From contig RPGQ01000011.1 in assembly GCA_004193595.1 (NCBI GenBank), forward strand, positions 80,062-144,061: DNA of 64,000 nt, given 5' to 3'. The notes beneath the pieces are model-generated. The model was not told the origin of the DNA and did no database searches. It saw nothing but the letters and a program-made list of their open reading frames with translations. The position numbers and the translations under genes were made by a program. This document shows positions 55,244 through 64,000 of the stretch, piece after piece. The DNA is from Desulfobacteraceae bacterium Eth-SRB2 (GTDB taxonomy: Bacteria; Desulfobacterota; Desulfobacteria; Desulfobacterales; UBA11574). Each line of letters begins with the position of its first letter. Position 1 is the stretch's first letter.

Positions 55244-55457
55244 GTAGGTATTCAGGGGGTGTGCTTCCCCGAATAACGATATTGGCGGAGTGGCTTCGTC
55301 ATTTCAATGACTTAGAAGTGGGGGAGACCGCGGCTCCCGCATGCTTTTTTGCGGGAGAACGCGGAGGGGGCAGGAAGCCCCCGCTGCTAAGTCATTGAAA
55401 TGACCAGACACGCAGACACCAGAGTGAAACGGGGGAGCACACCCCCTAAATACCTAC
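55244..55457 (-). repeat. REP-like double hairpin next to the RAYT gene
   Basis: Inverted ends GTAGGTATTCAGGGGGTGTG and ACACCCCCTAAATACCTAC. Inside there is a second inverted pair, GTCATTTCAATGACTTAG and CTAAGTCATTGAAATGAC, and a GC-rich hairpin (CTCCCGCATGC-GCGGGAG). Ends 36 bases from the RAYT stop. Confidence 0.8.
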
Positions 55458-55492
55458 ATTTCTCAATTTAGGTATGATATATATGAATGGGC

Positions 55493-56458
55493 TCAAACCT
55501 TGATTATTGACTTAATCAGGCTGTATTTTCGCCTCATTTCGGATTGCTTGGATATTTCTGACTTGACAATACTTGCCCTGCGGCTCACCGCGGAATACGT
55601 TAGACCGAATAACTCCCCGATTTGTTTGTTCGTATATAGACCGGTCCCTCTTAAAAAATAAAGCAAGACATCCCGATCCTGGATGTCTTTTTGGAAAATT
55701 CGATCTGATTGTCCGAGTTTTGTAAGGTCAAAATTTATTGCTTTTGCCGCACGCTTCAAAAGTTTAGCAGGATCTTTGTCCTTTATAATCCGATTGAGCT
55801 GTGGAAGTTCTTCATCGGATTCCTTTTTAAGATGTTTTTCCGTAATCTTATTCAAATACCTTCCGGTTCCAAATACAATTCCATGTCGCAGGTTCTCAAA
55901 AATCTTGGCTTCTTCTTCAGAATATTTCTGAACCTTTTCCCGATAAGTTTTGTATGAATCCTTCCCCTTAAATTGTGAAAGAATCAGATCCGTATTCAGC
56001 CAGCTAATATGTTTCGCTTTGTAAGCATAGGTACGATAGCTGCTCCACCGGTAATCAGCCAAACGATTGACCAGACCGGCTCGTAAAGGGTTTCGATGAA
56101 TATAACAGGAAAGCCGCATCAGGTAGGCATCATTTTGAACCAGAATACTCTTAAAACGTCCCTGAAAAAGATGGCCGCTACGAAAATGCTTCAAATTAAA
56201 TCGACGGGTGTAGGTCGTACCCATCCATTGCATGCTTTTAGATAGGTTTTTCTGATTCGTTCGAATCAGCAGGTGATAATGATTGCTCATCAAAACATAG
56301 GCAAATATGTCCACTTCGAATCGATCGGACATCTCTTCTAAAACACCTAAAAAGAGATCATAATCATCATCTGCTAAAAAGATGTCACGGCCCTCGTTTC
56401 CTCTGGATAAAATGTGGTACAAGGCGCCCTTAAATTCTATGCGTAATGGTCTGGCCAT
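55493..56458 (-). CDS. REP-associated tyrosine transposase (RAYT)
   Basis: A 321 aa Y1/HUH-family transposase. MARPLRIEFKGALYHILSRG starts the family, the HUH motif is MSNHYHLLIRTN near 58-68, and HLFQGRFKSILVQ with YLMRLSCYIHRNPLRAGLV and the YRWSSYRTY region follow. Family members mobilise REP palindromes. A C-terminal HTH-like region (YTNKQIGELFGLTYSAVSRR) is present. REP-like hairpins lie just downstream, so a REPtron-type unit is plausible. Confidence 0.88.
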   Translation of the reverse strand: MARPLRIEFKGALYHILSRGNEGRDIFLADDDYDLFLGVLEEMSDRFEVDIFAYVLMSNHYHLLIRTNQKNLSKSMQWMGTTYTRRFNLKHFRSGHLFQGRFKSILVQNDAYLMRLSCYIHRNPLRAGLVNRLADYRWSSYRTYAYKAKHISWLNTDLILSQFKGKDSYKTYREKVQKYSEEEAKIFENLRHGIVFGTGRYLNKITEKHLKKESDEELPQLNRIIKDKDPAKLLKRAAKAINFDLTKLGQSDRIFQKDIQDRDVLLYFLRGTGLYTNKQIGELFGLTYSAVSRRASIVKSEISKQSEMRRKYSLIKSIIKV

Positions 56459-56704
56459 ATTGAACTATTAGCACCATCCATGAGAAGTGTCAATCTATTT
56501 TAGTCAATGATCAAGGTTTGACCCTTATGTTGCGAGTCTCTATAACGTATTGAAATAACATAATTTAAGGTCATAATTGTAGTAATTGCATATTTCTTTA
56601 TATAACAACATGTTACACTTATCAATAGGCTTTTTAAAACGGTCTCGCAACATAATAATTCCGGCATCTTCGCACTTGTCCATATCTGGTCAGACGCCAT
56701 ACTC
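56459..56704. other. Spacer with a 12-bp inverted repeat
   Basis: TTATGTTGCGAG (56525-56536) and CTCGCAACATAA (56644-56655) are perfect inverted repeats 107 bases apart. They could mark the left end of the decayed recombinase trio. No gene. Confidence 0.5.
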
Positions 56705-57710
56705 CTAAAGATCATCAAGCCAGTCTAAAATTTCCTCCTTGTTTTCCCAGTTCAGCAATTTATCAATTTTTGGTTCTTCAGATATTGCTGATTGGATATA
56801 TTTGATAAACTTTTTCTGCGCATCACGTTTCCGAGATACATTCAGATGCAGATAGATCATGGTGGATTTCAAATTCTCATGGCCCAGGTGATTTTTTATG
56901 TCCGTCAGCGATTTTCCTGAAAGCAGCAGATGCACGGCACAGGAATGTCTGAAGCTGTGTGCGGGATTGAGATTCTCCAGTTGTTTGGCGGAAAGCACTT
57001 TTAAAAGATATTTTTTGCAAACACGATAAATGCCGTTTCTTGTAAAACCTTCACGGCGCTGATTTATAAACACGCGATTACTGCATATCGGCTTTGGAAT
57101 GGGCCTGTATTTTTTCGCCATAGCTCAATAAGTTGAGTTGTTTTGACCTGGGTTCTATGTACGACCGTTTCTCGCCGCGCTTTTATTATTAGTGTCTTCT
57201 TGTGAGGGTCGAAAAAATGAATTTCCAGATTGGCAACTTCACTTGCTCTTGCGCCTGAGTCAAAGAGGTAGGTGGTAATCCACGGAACCCTCTTTTTCTC
57301 CAGTCGGCTGAACCAAACGCGGAAGTATGTCGTCATAATCCATATATTGATGGGTGGAACTTTCCAAAACGTTTCTGTGGTATATTGAATATCATTTCCG
57401 ATATTTCGCGATGTTCCGGGTACAAAAGCCGGATCATTTTTGCAAATGATTTTAAGGCAACAAGGCGGGCATTGCGTGTTCTTATGCTATTTTTTCGTTG
57501 CTGTTCCAGGTAATCAAGGAAAGAGAGGATCAGCGCAGGTGTAATATCTTCGAGCCTGAGATCAGGAACCGCTTTGGAAAGATGTCTTGACGAAAATTTT
57601 AAAAAAAGCTTGAATGCGTCTTTGTAAGTTTTAACGGTTTCAGGGCTTACGCCTTTTATTTTCGGCAAATAGTATGCAAAATACCGGCAAAGACAGGTAT
57701 GAAGATTCAT
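56705..57710 (-). pseudogene. Tyrosine recombinase (third of a decayed trio)
   Basis: Three overlapping fragments in different frames: N-terminal domain 57710-57333 (GVSPETVKTYKDAFKLFLKF), catalytic Arg region 57336-57064 (TYLFDSGARASEVANLEIHF), and C-terminus 57121-56705 (HSFRHSCAVHLLLSGKSL, then HLGHENLKSTMIYLHLN). Together they cover a full recombinase of about 330 codons, with frameshifts at about 57335 and 57065-57120. Confidence 0.78.
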
Positions 57711-58640
57711 AGTTCTTTCTGCCTTGATATGGTAAAATCCAGCAGATGTCGGCGGTGTTTAGCATCTGTCAGCTTGAGATAAACAGCCGTATACCTGTAT
57801 TTGCTATGTCCCATATAGACAGAAAGAACCGGCAACGCCTGTTGGGGCGACTTTCCCTTGGCGTATTTACCGCAAAAGAATGTCGCAGGCTGTGCGGGGT
57901 CGGCGCTCCGAACCGCATATTGTCTACAATCCTTGCGGGTTCAGTTATGCCAATATCTTCGACGGTCTGATGAAAGACAGGATATATTCGATTGGTCGAT
58001 ATGCTTTTACCTGCTTTTCCCGGAAAAAGGTAAGGATTGTCATCGCAAAACAATGTTTTTCTTAAAGCAAGATAATTATTCAATTCATCCGATACCGCTC
58101 TTGGGACCGGTATCAAACGGTCGCGCAAAGGCGGCAAATGATCAGCTTCATGTCTGCGATAATGTTTCAGATGCAGCCACAGGTGGTTCAAGGTCATTAC
58201 CAAATACCGCATCTGGCAAGAAGCATGATTGCGGTATACACCATCATATCGTTTAAAAAATACTTTTTGGCACAGCGTATCTGTTTCTGCACGGCATGAA
58301 GTATCTCATCTGTCGCTTTGCGGGAAAAGATAAACGGTATAAAGGCGTTTTCTTTATATGGCGGAATATCCCGCAGTGGATTTTGGGCCACATGTTCATT
58401 TCGCAGCATATAGTTATAAAAGCCTCTTACCGCAGATAGTGTACTATTTATCGTTCGCGGGGATCCGTTGATGTTTTTTCTAAACTCAAGGAAAAAGGAG
58501 GGGGGTAAATCCATTTGGGACGCTACGTTTATAAGGCATCGGTCGAAGTTCTTTAAATAGGACTTCAGGGATGTTATTTTAAATCCCAGAGTTTTTCGGT
58601 AATTGATATATTCTTCAGTCGCAGCGAAAGAAAGCTTTTA
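57711..58640 (-). pseudogene. Tyrosine recombinase (second of a decayed trio)
   Basis: Fragments 58514-58197 (GSPRTINSTLSAVRGFYNYM, MLLARCG) and 58212-57769 (HYRRHEADHLPPLRDRLIPV, then TPHSLRHSFAVNT). The end (SIWDIANTGIRLFISS in frame, YMGHSKYRYTAVYLK in another) carries the nucleophile region. Multiple frameshifts. Confidence 0.75.
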
Positions 58641-59745
58641 AAAAGCATCGTCATCAAAAAGACCTTCGCGCGCATTAATTCTGTGTGAACATGGAGATAT
58701 CGTTGGGTTGTTTGTATGCTGTCATGCCCCATCATCTCTTTAGTTTCAAAGACGTCTGCTTTGTTAAAGTTTTTAGCGTATGTGCCAGGCGAAATTACAT
58801 TGGGCGGCTGGGCGACCCGTTACCTTTTCCATTTGCTCAAACGGTATCGCGCCTTTGACGGTGGCAAACGTACCAGCCTGTATAGCGCGAGAATGGGCGG
58901 TAAAGTACTTGCGTTATTATGCTTCAGGCCTCCGCAATAGGCGACGGCCCGTTAACGATGGGCAGGGAATACAGGCGGTTTGTGTTTTCGGTCCGGTATG
59001 CAAATCTCTTGTTTTAAATTTAGTAATAAAGTAGAGTCATTATCCAGAGGCTGATTTCTTTTGACTGAATTTTCTCTCTTAGAATCCAGGCGAAATCGCG
59101 CATGAAGATTTCAATGCGTGTGCCGGTCGAAGCTTTCCGAACAAAACGCCAGTACAATCCGGTCTTAAAACTTTAGGCGTGTAACGCGAAAACAAACGCC
59201 CGATAATCAATTGGGGCAAAATTTCTTTTCAATATCCGGTTCTGGTGCAGCCATGCTAAAAATCCACGAAGTATCGAACGGTACGTTCCGCAGGTTCCCT
59301 TTACGTAGTTCCTGTTATACGCTGCAAGAAAAGCGTCGATCTGTTCAATCCTGACCGTTTTCAGCACGATGCTGTTTTTGTCAAGATAATCGCCAAAGGC
59401 GGTCAGTGTTCTTCTTGTGCGCAGCATCTGAAGGCGACTGATATCTTTGCGGTCGCCGTAATTGGGGCGGTACAACCGTAAACTTCCGGCAGCAGCTGAA
59501 CCAGTTTTTTCTATCGGTCTCTTTATTCACATTTTGGCTAAACAAATAACGGGAGAATCCATACCGCATGGCGGTACAAGGATAAGTCCGGATTCCTTTT
59601 GAAAGTCTTTTAAGCTGTAATCCGGCGTAAAAACAACATCCATGGGATTGCTCGTTGGACACCAGAGCAGGAAAATACCGTTTAAATACCGCTTTGATAC
59701 CACATAGAGGTGCGTAAGCATGCATTTGGATATATTCCGCAACAG
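58641..59745 (-). pseudogene. Tyrosine recombinase (first of a decayed trio)
   Basis: N-terminal pieces at 59742-59381 and 59475-59173 (DISRLQMLRTRRTLTAFGDY, KGTCGTYRSILRGFLAWLHQ) and a C-terminal piece near 58740-58660 that reads EMMGHDSIQTTQRYLHVHTE. The middle is badly frameshifted. It completes a trio in A-B-C order on the minus strand, like the RIT at 14.7 kb but dead. Confidence 0.65.
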
Positions 59746-59849
59746 ATAATCACTGACGGCTTTTTCTAATCATGCGACGGACCGGCGCGCCAACCATGTT
59801 CAGTCTCCGCCCAGTGATTGGCCGATAAAGATTTACATATCGTAGCCGG

Positions 59850-60200
59850 ATCATATTTTCCATTTGCTGCTTGTTTTTGAAGCGCCAGGAGGCTGCGGTT
59901 TACAGGTTTTCCGACGAAAGAAAATTACCTGAAAAAATAGCCGTCAAATGCAGTTAGATGCTTTATCAATCAAAGCGATTCCGAGCATTTCCGAGGAATT
60001 ATTCATCCCGCGGAATTTGTAAAGCAGAATAAAATTTTATAATGGCTGTAGTAAGAAACTCCATTCCGATCTGCCGCCAATATAAGAAACAGGTAAAGCA
60101 ATAGTTCATGGTGGGTAAGGCTGTCCCAAAATCCGTCACGTAAAAAACAATGCTCAATAAATGCAAAGCTGCCGGTTATCCTGCGTACTCGATCCGGAAG
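59850..60200 (-). pseudogene. Remnant of a small mobile-element protein
   Basis: On the minus strand short protein-like pieces appear in shifting frames: LTHHELLLYLFLILAADRNG near 60110, and an ALIDK plus FFQV stretch near 59970-59930. These resemble a helix-rich accessory protein often next to transposases and recombinases. No intact frame. Confidence 0.35.
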
Positions 60201-61155
60201 TGTTTTGTTTTATCATTGTACTCCTGTTGCGACACCTTAGCAAGTAAAAATTCAGAAGCTATCGAGTCTCCTTTGGAAATTTTGAGGCAAAAACCTTAAC
60301 GCCAGGAATGGCAGCAATTTTAGCCTTCTAACGTGTCTCTTTTTCTGTTGAAGGGTATGAGCTTATAACTGCCTGGTTTGATATCAGAAAAATGCTTTAA
60401 CGCGTCTCTTTTGCAAGATCGTTTGAACGGCGTTTTTTATCCCGGTTTTTCTGTAATTCACGGTTTCGTCCCCAGCTCAAATGCGGTTTCTGTTTCGCGT
60501 GAAAATTACGATAATATCCGGGATGCTTCCTGTTCCGAAATCCACTGTTGTAAGCGAAATCCCTTTGATCGTTTTGAAAATCGGATCAGATGCTATTGCG
60601 CTTTGACCATTTTGTTTTTCTGACATGCGGCAAGGCTTTCCTGTTACGAAATGCGCCTGGTTTTACGCGAGGGGATTAGCAGAGAGACATTTCTTTACGG
60701 TGGCATTTAATCATTAGCTTCATGGTATTTTGCGCATGAGGCCATCCTATTTTGGATTATTGCAGAAGAATGATATGCGAGGAAGGTAAAGATTAAGATA
60801 TGGGGAGTAAAGGCTGAGAACAATTTAATTCTACAAATTGCCTACAATTTCTTTTGTATTCTGATGACAACTCAAGTATAAGAATTAAATTCAAAGAAAA
60901 TATATTTTTGATATTTAAAGAGAAGTATATCCAAAACTCACAACATAACTAAACTGGCAACATAATGATACCATTCTCATTTAAAGGATCAATAATTAGC
61001 TTGCTTTTGGCCCAACTAAAGGTTATCCTCTGTCAATCAATAAAGTCCCGTCTTTAATTAGCGGGACGGTTTCGTTCTGAAGGAAAAATCCATTTGTCAA
61101 AGTGGCAACCTACAGTTTGGAACTATGAGAATTTTTTTGAAAGGAGGGTGTCACT
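60201..61155. other. Long spacer without a recognisable gene
   Basis: Reading frames are short and no motif is convincing. The last 250 bases are the likely promoter and 5' leader of cspA; a cold-shock leader is expected there but no cold-box consensus was recognised. Confidence 0.4.
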
Positions 61156-61356
61156 ATGGCTAATGGAACTGTAAAATGGTTTAATGACAGCAAAGGCTTC
61201 GGCTTCATAGAGCAGGAAGAAGGTCCGGATGTGTTTGTTCATCATTCAGCAATCAACTCAGAGGGTTTTAAATCTCTCAATGAAGGCGACAGAGTTACCT
61301 TTGACATTGAGCAAGGACCAAAAGGTCCTGCTGCTGCAAACGTCACTGTAATCTAA
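61156..61356 (+). CDS. cspA: Cold-shock protein CspA family
   Basis: A 66 aa single [23 protein letters not shown] carries RNP1 (KGFGFI) and DVFVHHSAI is RNP2. Perfect family length. AAGGAGGG lies before the ATG. RNA chaperone that melts secondary structure. A strong terminator follows. Confidence 0.97.
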   Translation: MANGTVKWFNDSKGFGFIEQEEGPDVFVHHSAINSEGFKSLNEGDRVTFDIEQGPKGPAAANVTVI

Positions 61357-61374
61357 CGTCCTGTTTCTGACTAA

Positions 61375-61417
61375 AAAGGGCATCCCGCTTAATATTGGTG
61401 GATGCCCTTTGTCTTTT
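61375..61417 (+). terminator. Rho-independent terminator of cspA
   Basis: AAAGGGCATCC (61375-61385) and GGATGCCCTTT (61400-61410) are perfect inverted repeats with a 14-base loop, followed by GTCTTTT. It starts 18 bases after the cspA stop. Confidence 0.9.
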
Positions 61418-61524
61418 GGTTGTATGTATCTGCTATGTTTCTTGACGTTGGCTAAGAGCCGTGGGGTTTGGGTTTTTAGATATCGAGAGACAACAATCTG
61501 TCAAGTGAGGTGTTGAGAATCAGT

Positions 61525-61591
61525 GGTACGCCCCTAAAATTATAAGACTCCACCCATCTATCAGAGAAACTTATAATTTTAGGGGCGTACC
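61525..61591. repeat. Perfect 22-bp inverted repeat
   Basis: GGTACGCCCCTAAAATTATA plus AG at 61525-61546 is matched exactly in reverse at 61570-61591, with a 23-base spacer. Too far from any gene end to be a normal terminator and without a T-run. Confidence 0.85.
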
Positions 61592-61677
61592 GGTAGTCCT
61601 TGCCGCCGGGCCAACGGTCACGAAGGATCGACCATCTGGAAAAACGCGAGATCGACCATACCCGTTTCCACGGGCGC

Positions 61678-62133
61678 TCAAAACCGCACGGAGCTGGAGT
61701 CAACTTCCCATCCGACGACCTCGCCGGCCGCGCCTGCGGTAACAAGTAGCTCCCCGTTCGGAGAGAAGGCCACAGGCGGCGACCGGAAGAGTCCCGTAAC
61801 ACCGGGGCGAGTCTTGGCGTCCTTCCAAGACAGTCTTTTGCCTTCCTCGCGTGTCAATAGCGAGCGGAATCGGAGGGGGGCGACATCGAACAGGGCTACT
61901 TCCGAAGAGTCGGTGGAGACGGCCATCGTCCGGTCGTCGGCCGAGAATGCGGTAGCCATCACCGGGTCGAGTGCCCAGAAAACATCATCGCAGATGCATT
62001 CAAAATCGATACCCTTGATCATCTTCTCGGCAATATCCAAAATTTTCTTTTGGATATGTTTATCCGTTTTAGCCAATAACCTCAATATTTCTAAAGCTTC
62101 ATTTGGAGATATTTTGTCGAGTATGTTTTTCAT
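61678..62133 (-). pseudogene. Chimeric fragment: helical N-terminus joined to WD40-like pieces
   Basis: 151 codons. Residues 1-55 (KISPNEALEILRLLAKTDKH, IQKKILDIAEKMIKGID) form a helical domain known as an N-terminal module in several unrelated proteins. From about 60 the sequence turns into WD40/beta-propeller-like repeats (VMATAFSADDRTMAVSTDSS, PVAFSPNGELLVTAGAAGEV) and then stops. GC content rises in the WD40 part. It looks like a fusion of two gene fragments. Confidence 0.5.
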
Positions 62134-62261
62134 GTTTTAACTTGCTTTGACCGAACGCCGAAATGTGCGAATTTAAAAAGTGGCGGCGAAGCCGGAGCTT
62201 TTGAAATTTCGAACCATTGCATTGTTAAGCATATAAATACGCGTTTGATTGTTCAAAAATA

Positions 62262-62475
62262 CTATTTTAGAAGCGGTGTTAAGGCACCAACGATATCCTC
62301 AACCAAAGCTGAGAAGTTATTCACGACGTATAGCACCGACTCTCCATCAATAATCCCTGGCTCACTCAACGCAACACTGAAACGAAACTTTAGCTTCGGA
62401 TTTGGTTTCTCATCAACGGCACCGATATATAATTCGAAGTCTGCCTTTAACACCGATTTTCGCGATAGTTTTAAC
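62262..62475 (-). pseudogene. Unrecognised C-terminal fragment
   Basis: About 70 codons (LKADFELYIGAVDEKPNPKL, then SEPGIIDGESVLYVVNNF) ending at TAG, with no start and a stop directly upstream. Beta-rich. No family assigned. Confidence 0.35.
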
Positions 62476-62508
62476 CGTCATATCGATATAAGATTTTCGG
62501 TTTAAAGT

Positions 62509-63893
62509 TTATCTGAATTTGAGGTTAAGATTTATAGAATCAAGCCAGGAAATTGACTTTGGCAACCTATGCCATGGTACAGCTCTTAGTAATGGGTTAT
62601 GTGCTCTGCGTGGATATGTGACGGTGAGGTCTCCGTTTTTGACAGTTATATTGGCCTTGCCTTTGACGAAATGGCGGAAGATCTTTGGAGCATCGCAATC
62701 CTGAAAACCACGCAGCTTTTGGGCCAGCATATTGTACAAAGTATCAGCAATCATAGTCATTACTACATCGAAGTGTACTTTAACCAAGATAGGAGAAGAA
62801 AGGGCATTAAGTTTAAAAAACTTGACTGCTATGGATGCGTTTCCATGATTTAAGCTTATTGACTTTATCTATCAGTTTTTTGCCGCGGCGTCTGAGTGTT
62901 ATAAACTTTATGCTCTGTGTGTTCAATGAGGAAAGATTGGCATAGGTTGTAAATTTAGAATCAAATACAAAAGTGGGTTTGATACCCCGACGGATGCCTT
63001 TCCAGAAGGAGAGAAAATTCAGCACTTGATCGTCGGCCTCATCTCGATTGATGTCTGCATCTGTATACAGGATAAGTTTTGAGGCGGCATCCTGGGCGAA
63101 CAGGGTAAGTGCCCCCTTCATCTTCTTGTTGCGTGCTCCGGCCCAGTGTTTTTCCAATACCGATTCATCGCCAAAATGAGGTACTGTATGAAAATCCAGG
63201 TTAATAATGCTGCTATCATATAATTGAAGTTTATTGGCTTGTTTCACAAAAGCTTTTTGCAGACGCAAAAGGTGCAATGCATCCAGCCCGTATGAATAGG
63301 TGGACATGGCTGTGCATTTAGGCAAGACATTGAGTCCGGCAAAAAGACCAAGACCGGCATCAAACCCATGGTCACCCATATGGGCATAACGCTCAGTACC
63401 GATGAGTTTAAGGGCGAGAAACGATAGCAAGTAACTGGTTGCCGGAATCATCTTTGTTCCGGGCAAGCCTGCTTGCTTGACAATATTGCATATGTTTAAC
63501 TTCTCAATAAAAGGTGCGAAGAGAAAAACACCGGCAGCTTCACAGCCAACATGTTTACCTGTAACCACACTTACAGTTATGGCCTCCGATACTGCCGGAA
63601 CTTTTGCACCTTTAACGGTAAGGCCAAGCTTGAGGCGACTACGCCGCGGCAGCTTTGTAAATCCTTCTTCGGCCAATACACGTTCAACCGTACGAACGGA
63701 GAGTTCCACGCCTTCTTCGGATAGCAGTTGGGTGATCTCGCCGGCGGACAAGCGGTGTTCTCTCCAGTTGCAGATTTTCAATCGGATCTTGGAATCGACC
63801 CGACGTCTTACGGTCTTACCTTCCGGAACCGGTTCGGAGAAATCAATTTTGCCATGAATGAACTGATGTCTAAGCTGAAGTTCCCTTTTCTAA
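62509..63893 (-). pseudogene. DDE transposase, frameshifted and lacking its N-terminus
   Basis: The open frame begins after a stop at 63893 with FIHGKIDFSEPVPEGKTVRR, before any usable start. It continues through an HTH-like segment (LSAGEITQLLSEEGVELSVR), SSIINLDFHTVPHFGDESVL near the first Asp, and LILYTDADINRDEADDQVL. Near 62805 a frameshift separates the last 92 codons (FDVVMTMIADTLYNMLAQKL, IFRHFVKGKANITV). Terminal repeats were not found; the right end may lie outside the window. Confidence 0.7.
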
Positions 63894-64000
63894 AAAGAAC
63901 AAATATCCTGTAAATACATATTGTTAAAATTCAACAGAGTGTGATCGTACTGTCTACACTCGTATCACTTTGAGCAAATCGAATGCTTTCTGCTGTTTGG

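Noticed and set aside
60378..60623. An 81-codon open frame
   Set aside because: No ribosome site, no recognisable composition, and located in a decayed region.
61476..61802. A 108-codon open frame on the minus strand
   Set aside because: Overlaps the WD40-like frame and the 22-bp inverted repeat, arginine-rich with no protein-like pattern; treated as a shadow.

Overview
The window looks like a chromosomal stretch from a sulfate-reducing deltaproteobacterium (Desulfobacterales-like; inferred from gene content, not from a marker gene). The pointers are a GTP-dependent PEP carboxykinase, indolepyruvate:ferredoxin oxidoreductase (iorAB), a delta-type MlaE/MlaF-like/MlaD lipid transport set, a B12-binding radical SAM protein, FmdB-type zinc-ribbon and several intergenic repeat families. 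No rRNA, tRNA or CRISPR array was seen.

Layout. (1) 1-9.7 kb, defence-type island: a type I restriction-modification operon (hsdR, open at the left edge, then hsdM and hsdS), followed on the same strand by an AAA ATPase and a protein with a phospholipase-D-like HxRx4D motif, then a frameshifted TPR/cold-shock gene and an N-terminal fragment of an RnlA (RNase LS)-like toxin behind a near-consensus promoter. (2) 9.8-13.1 kb: an unusual IS21-like element (zinc-finger gene, three iterons, broken ParB-like gene, istA, truncated istB) ending inside a truncated SIR2 gene. (3) 13.1-14.7 kb, minus strand: what appears to be an integron gene cassette with an attC site. (4) 14.73-17.89 kb: a recombinase-in-trio (RIT) element with three tyrosine recombinases; the middle one carries two identical short palindromic insertions. 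(5) 17.9-21.2 kb: a pair of 144-bp direct repeats bracketing an IS91 remnant and a hipBA module, with a decapitated S24 repressor at the right edge.

(6) 21.4-46.6 kb is mostly core genome: a coiled-coil protein, MBL hydrolase, mlaD/mlaF-like/mlaE (the ATPase has lost its Walker A), radical SAM protein, a two-component pair, a YEATS-associated-helix membrane protein and a LytR_C-like protein, DUF6178-type protein, AmpG-like permease, pckG, nitroreductase, rdgB with a replaced 3' end, iorA/iorB, recN, a large 7TM histidine kinase and FmdB. Intergenic spaces here are filled with MITE-like palindromic repeats (families R1-R4 below).

(7) 47-56.5 kb, accessory: a RHH/MazF toxin-antitoxin pair, a ~1.3 kb inverted duplication whose one arm holds an intact ferritin-like gene and the other a ruined copy, an HNH nuclease, a DUF4892-ankyrin protein, a bacterial SET-domain protein, a PaaI-like thioesterase and a RAYT (REP-associated) transposase next to REP-like hairpins. 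(8) 56.7-60.2 kb: a second trio of tyrosine recombinases, all decayed. (9) 60.2-64 kb: cspA with a clean terminator, then a chimeric WD40 fragment and a frameshifted DDE transposase at the right edge.

Taken together, two mobile-element-rich islands flank a core block. Many accessory genes are truncated or frameshifted; whether each frameshift is real decay or a sequencing error cannot be settled from this sequence alone. Family names are from motif recognition by eye, without database searches.
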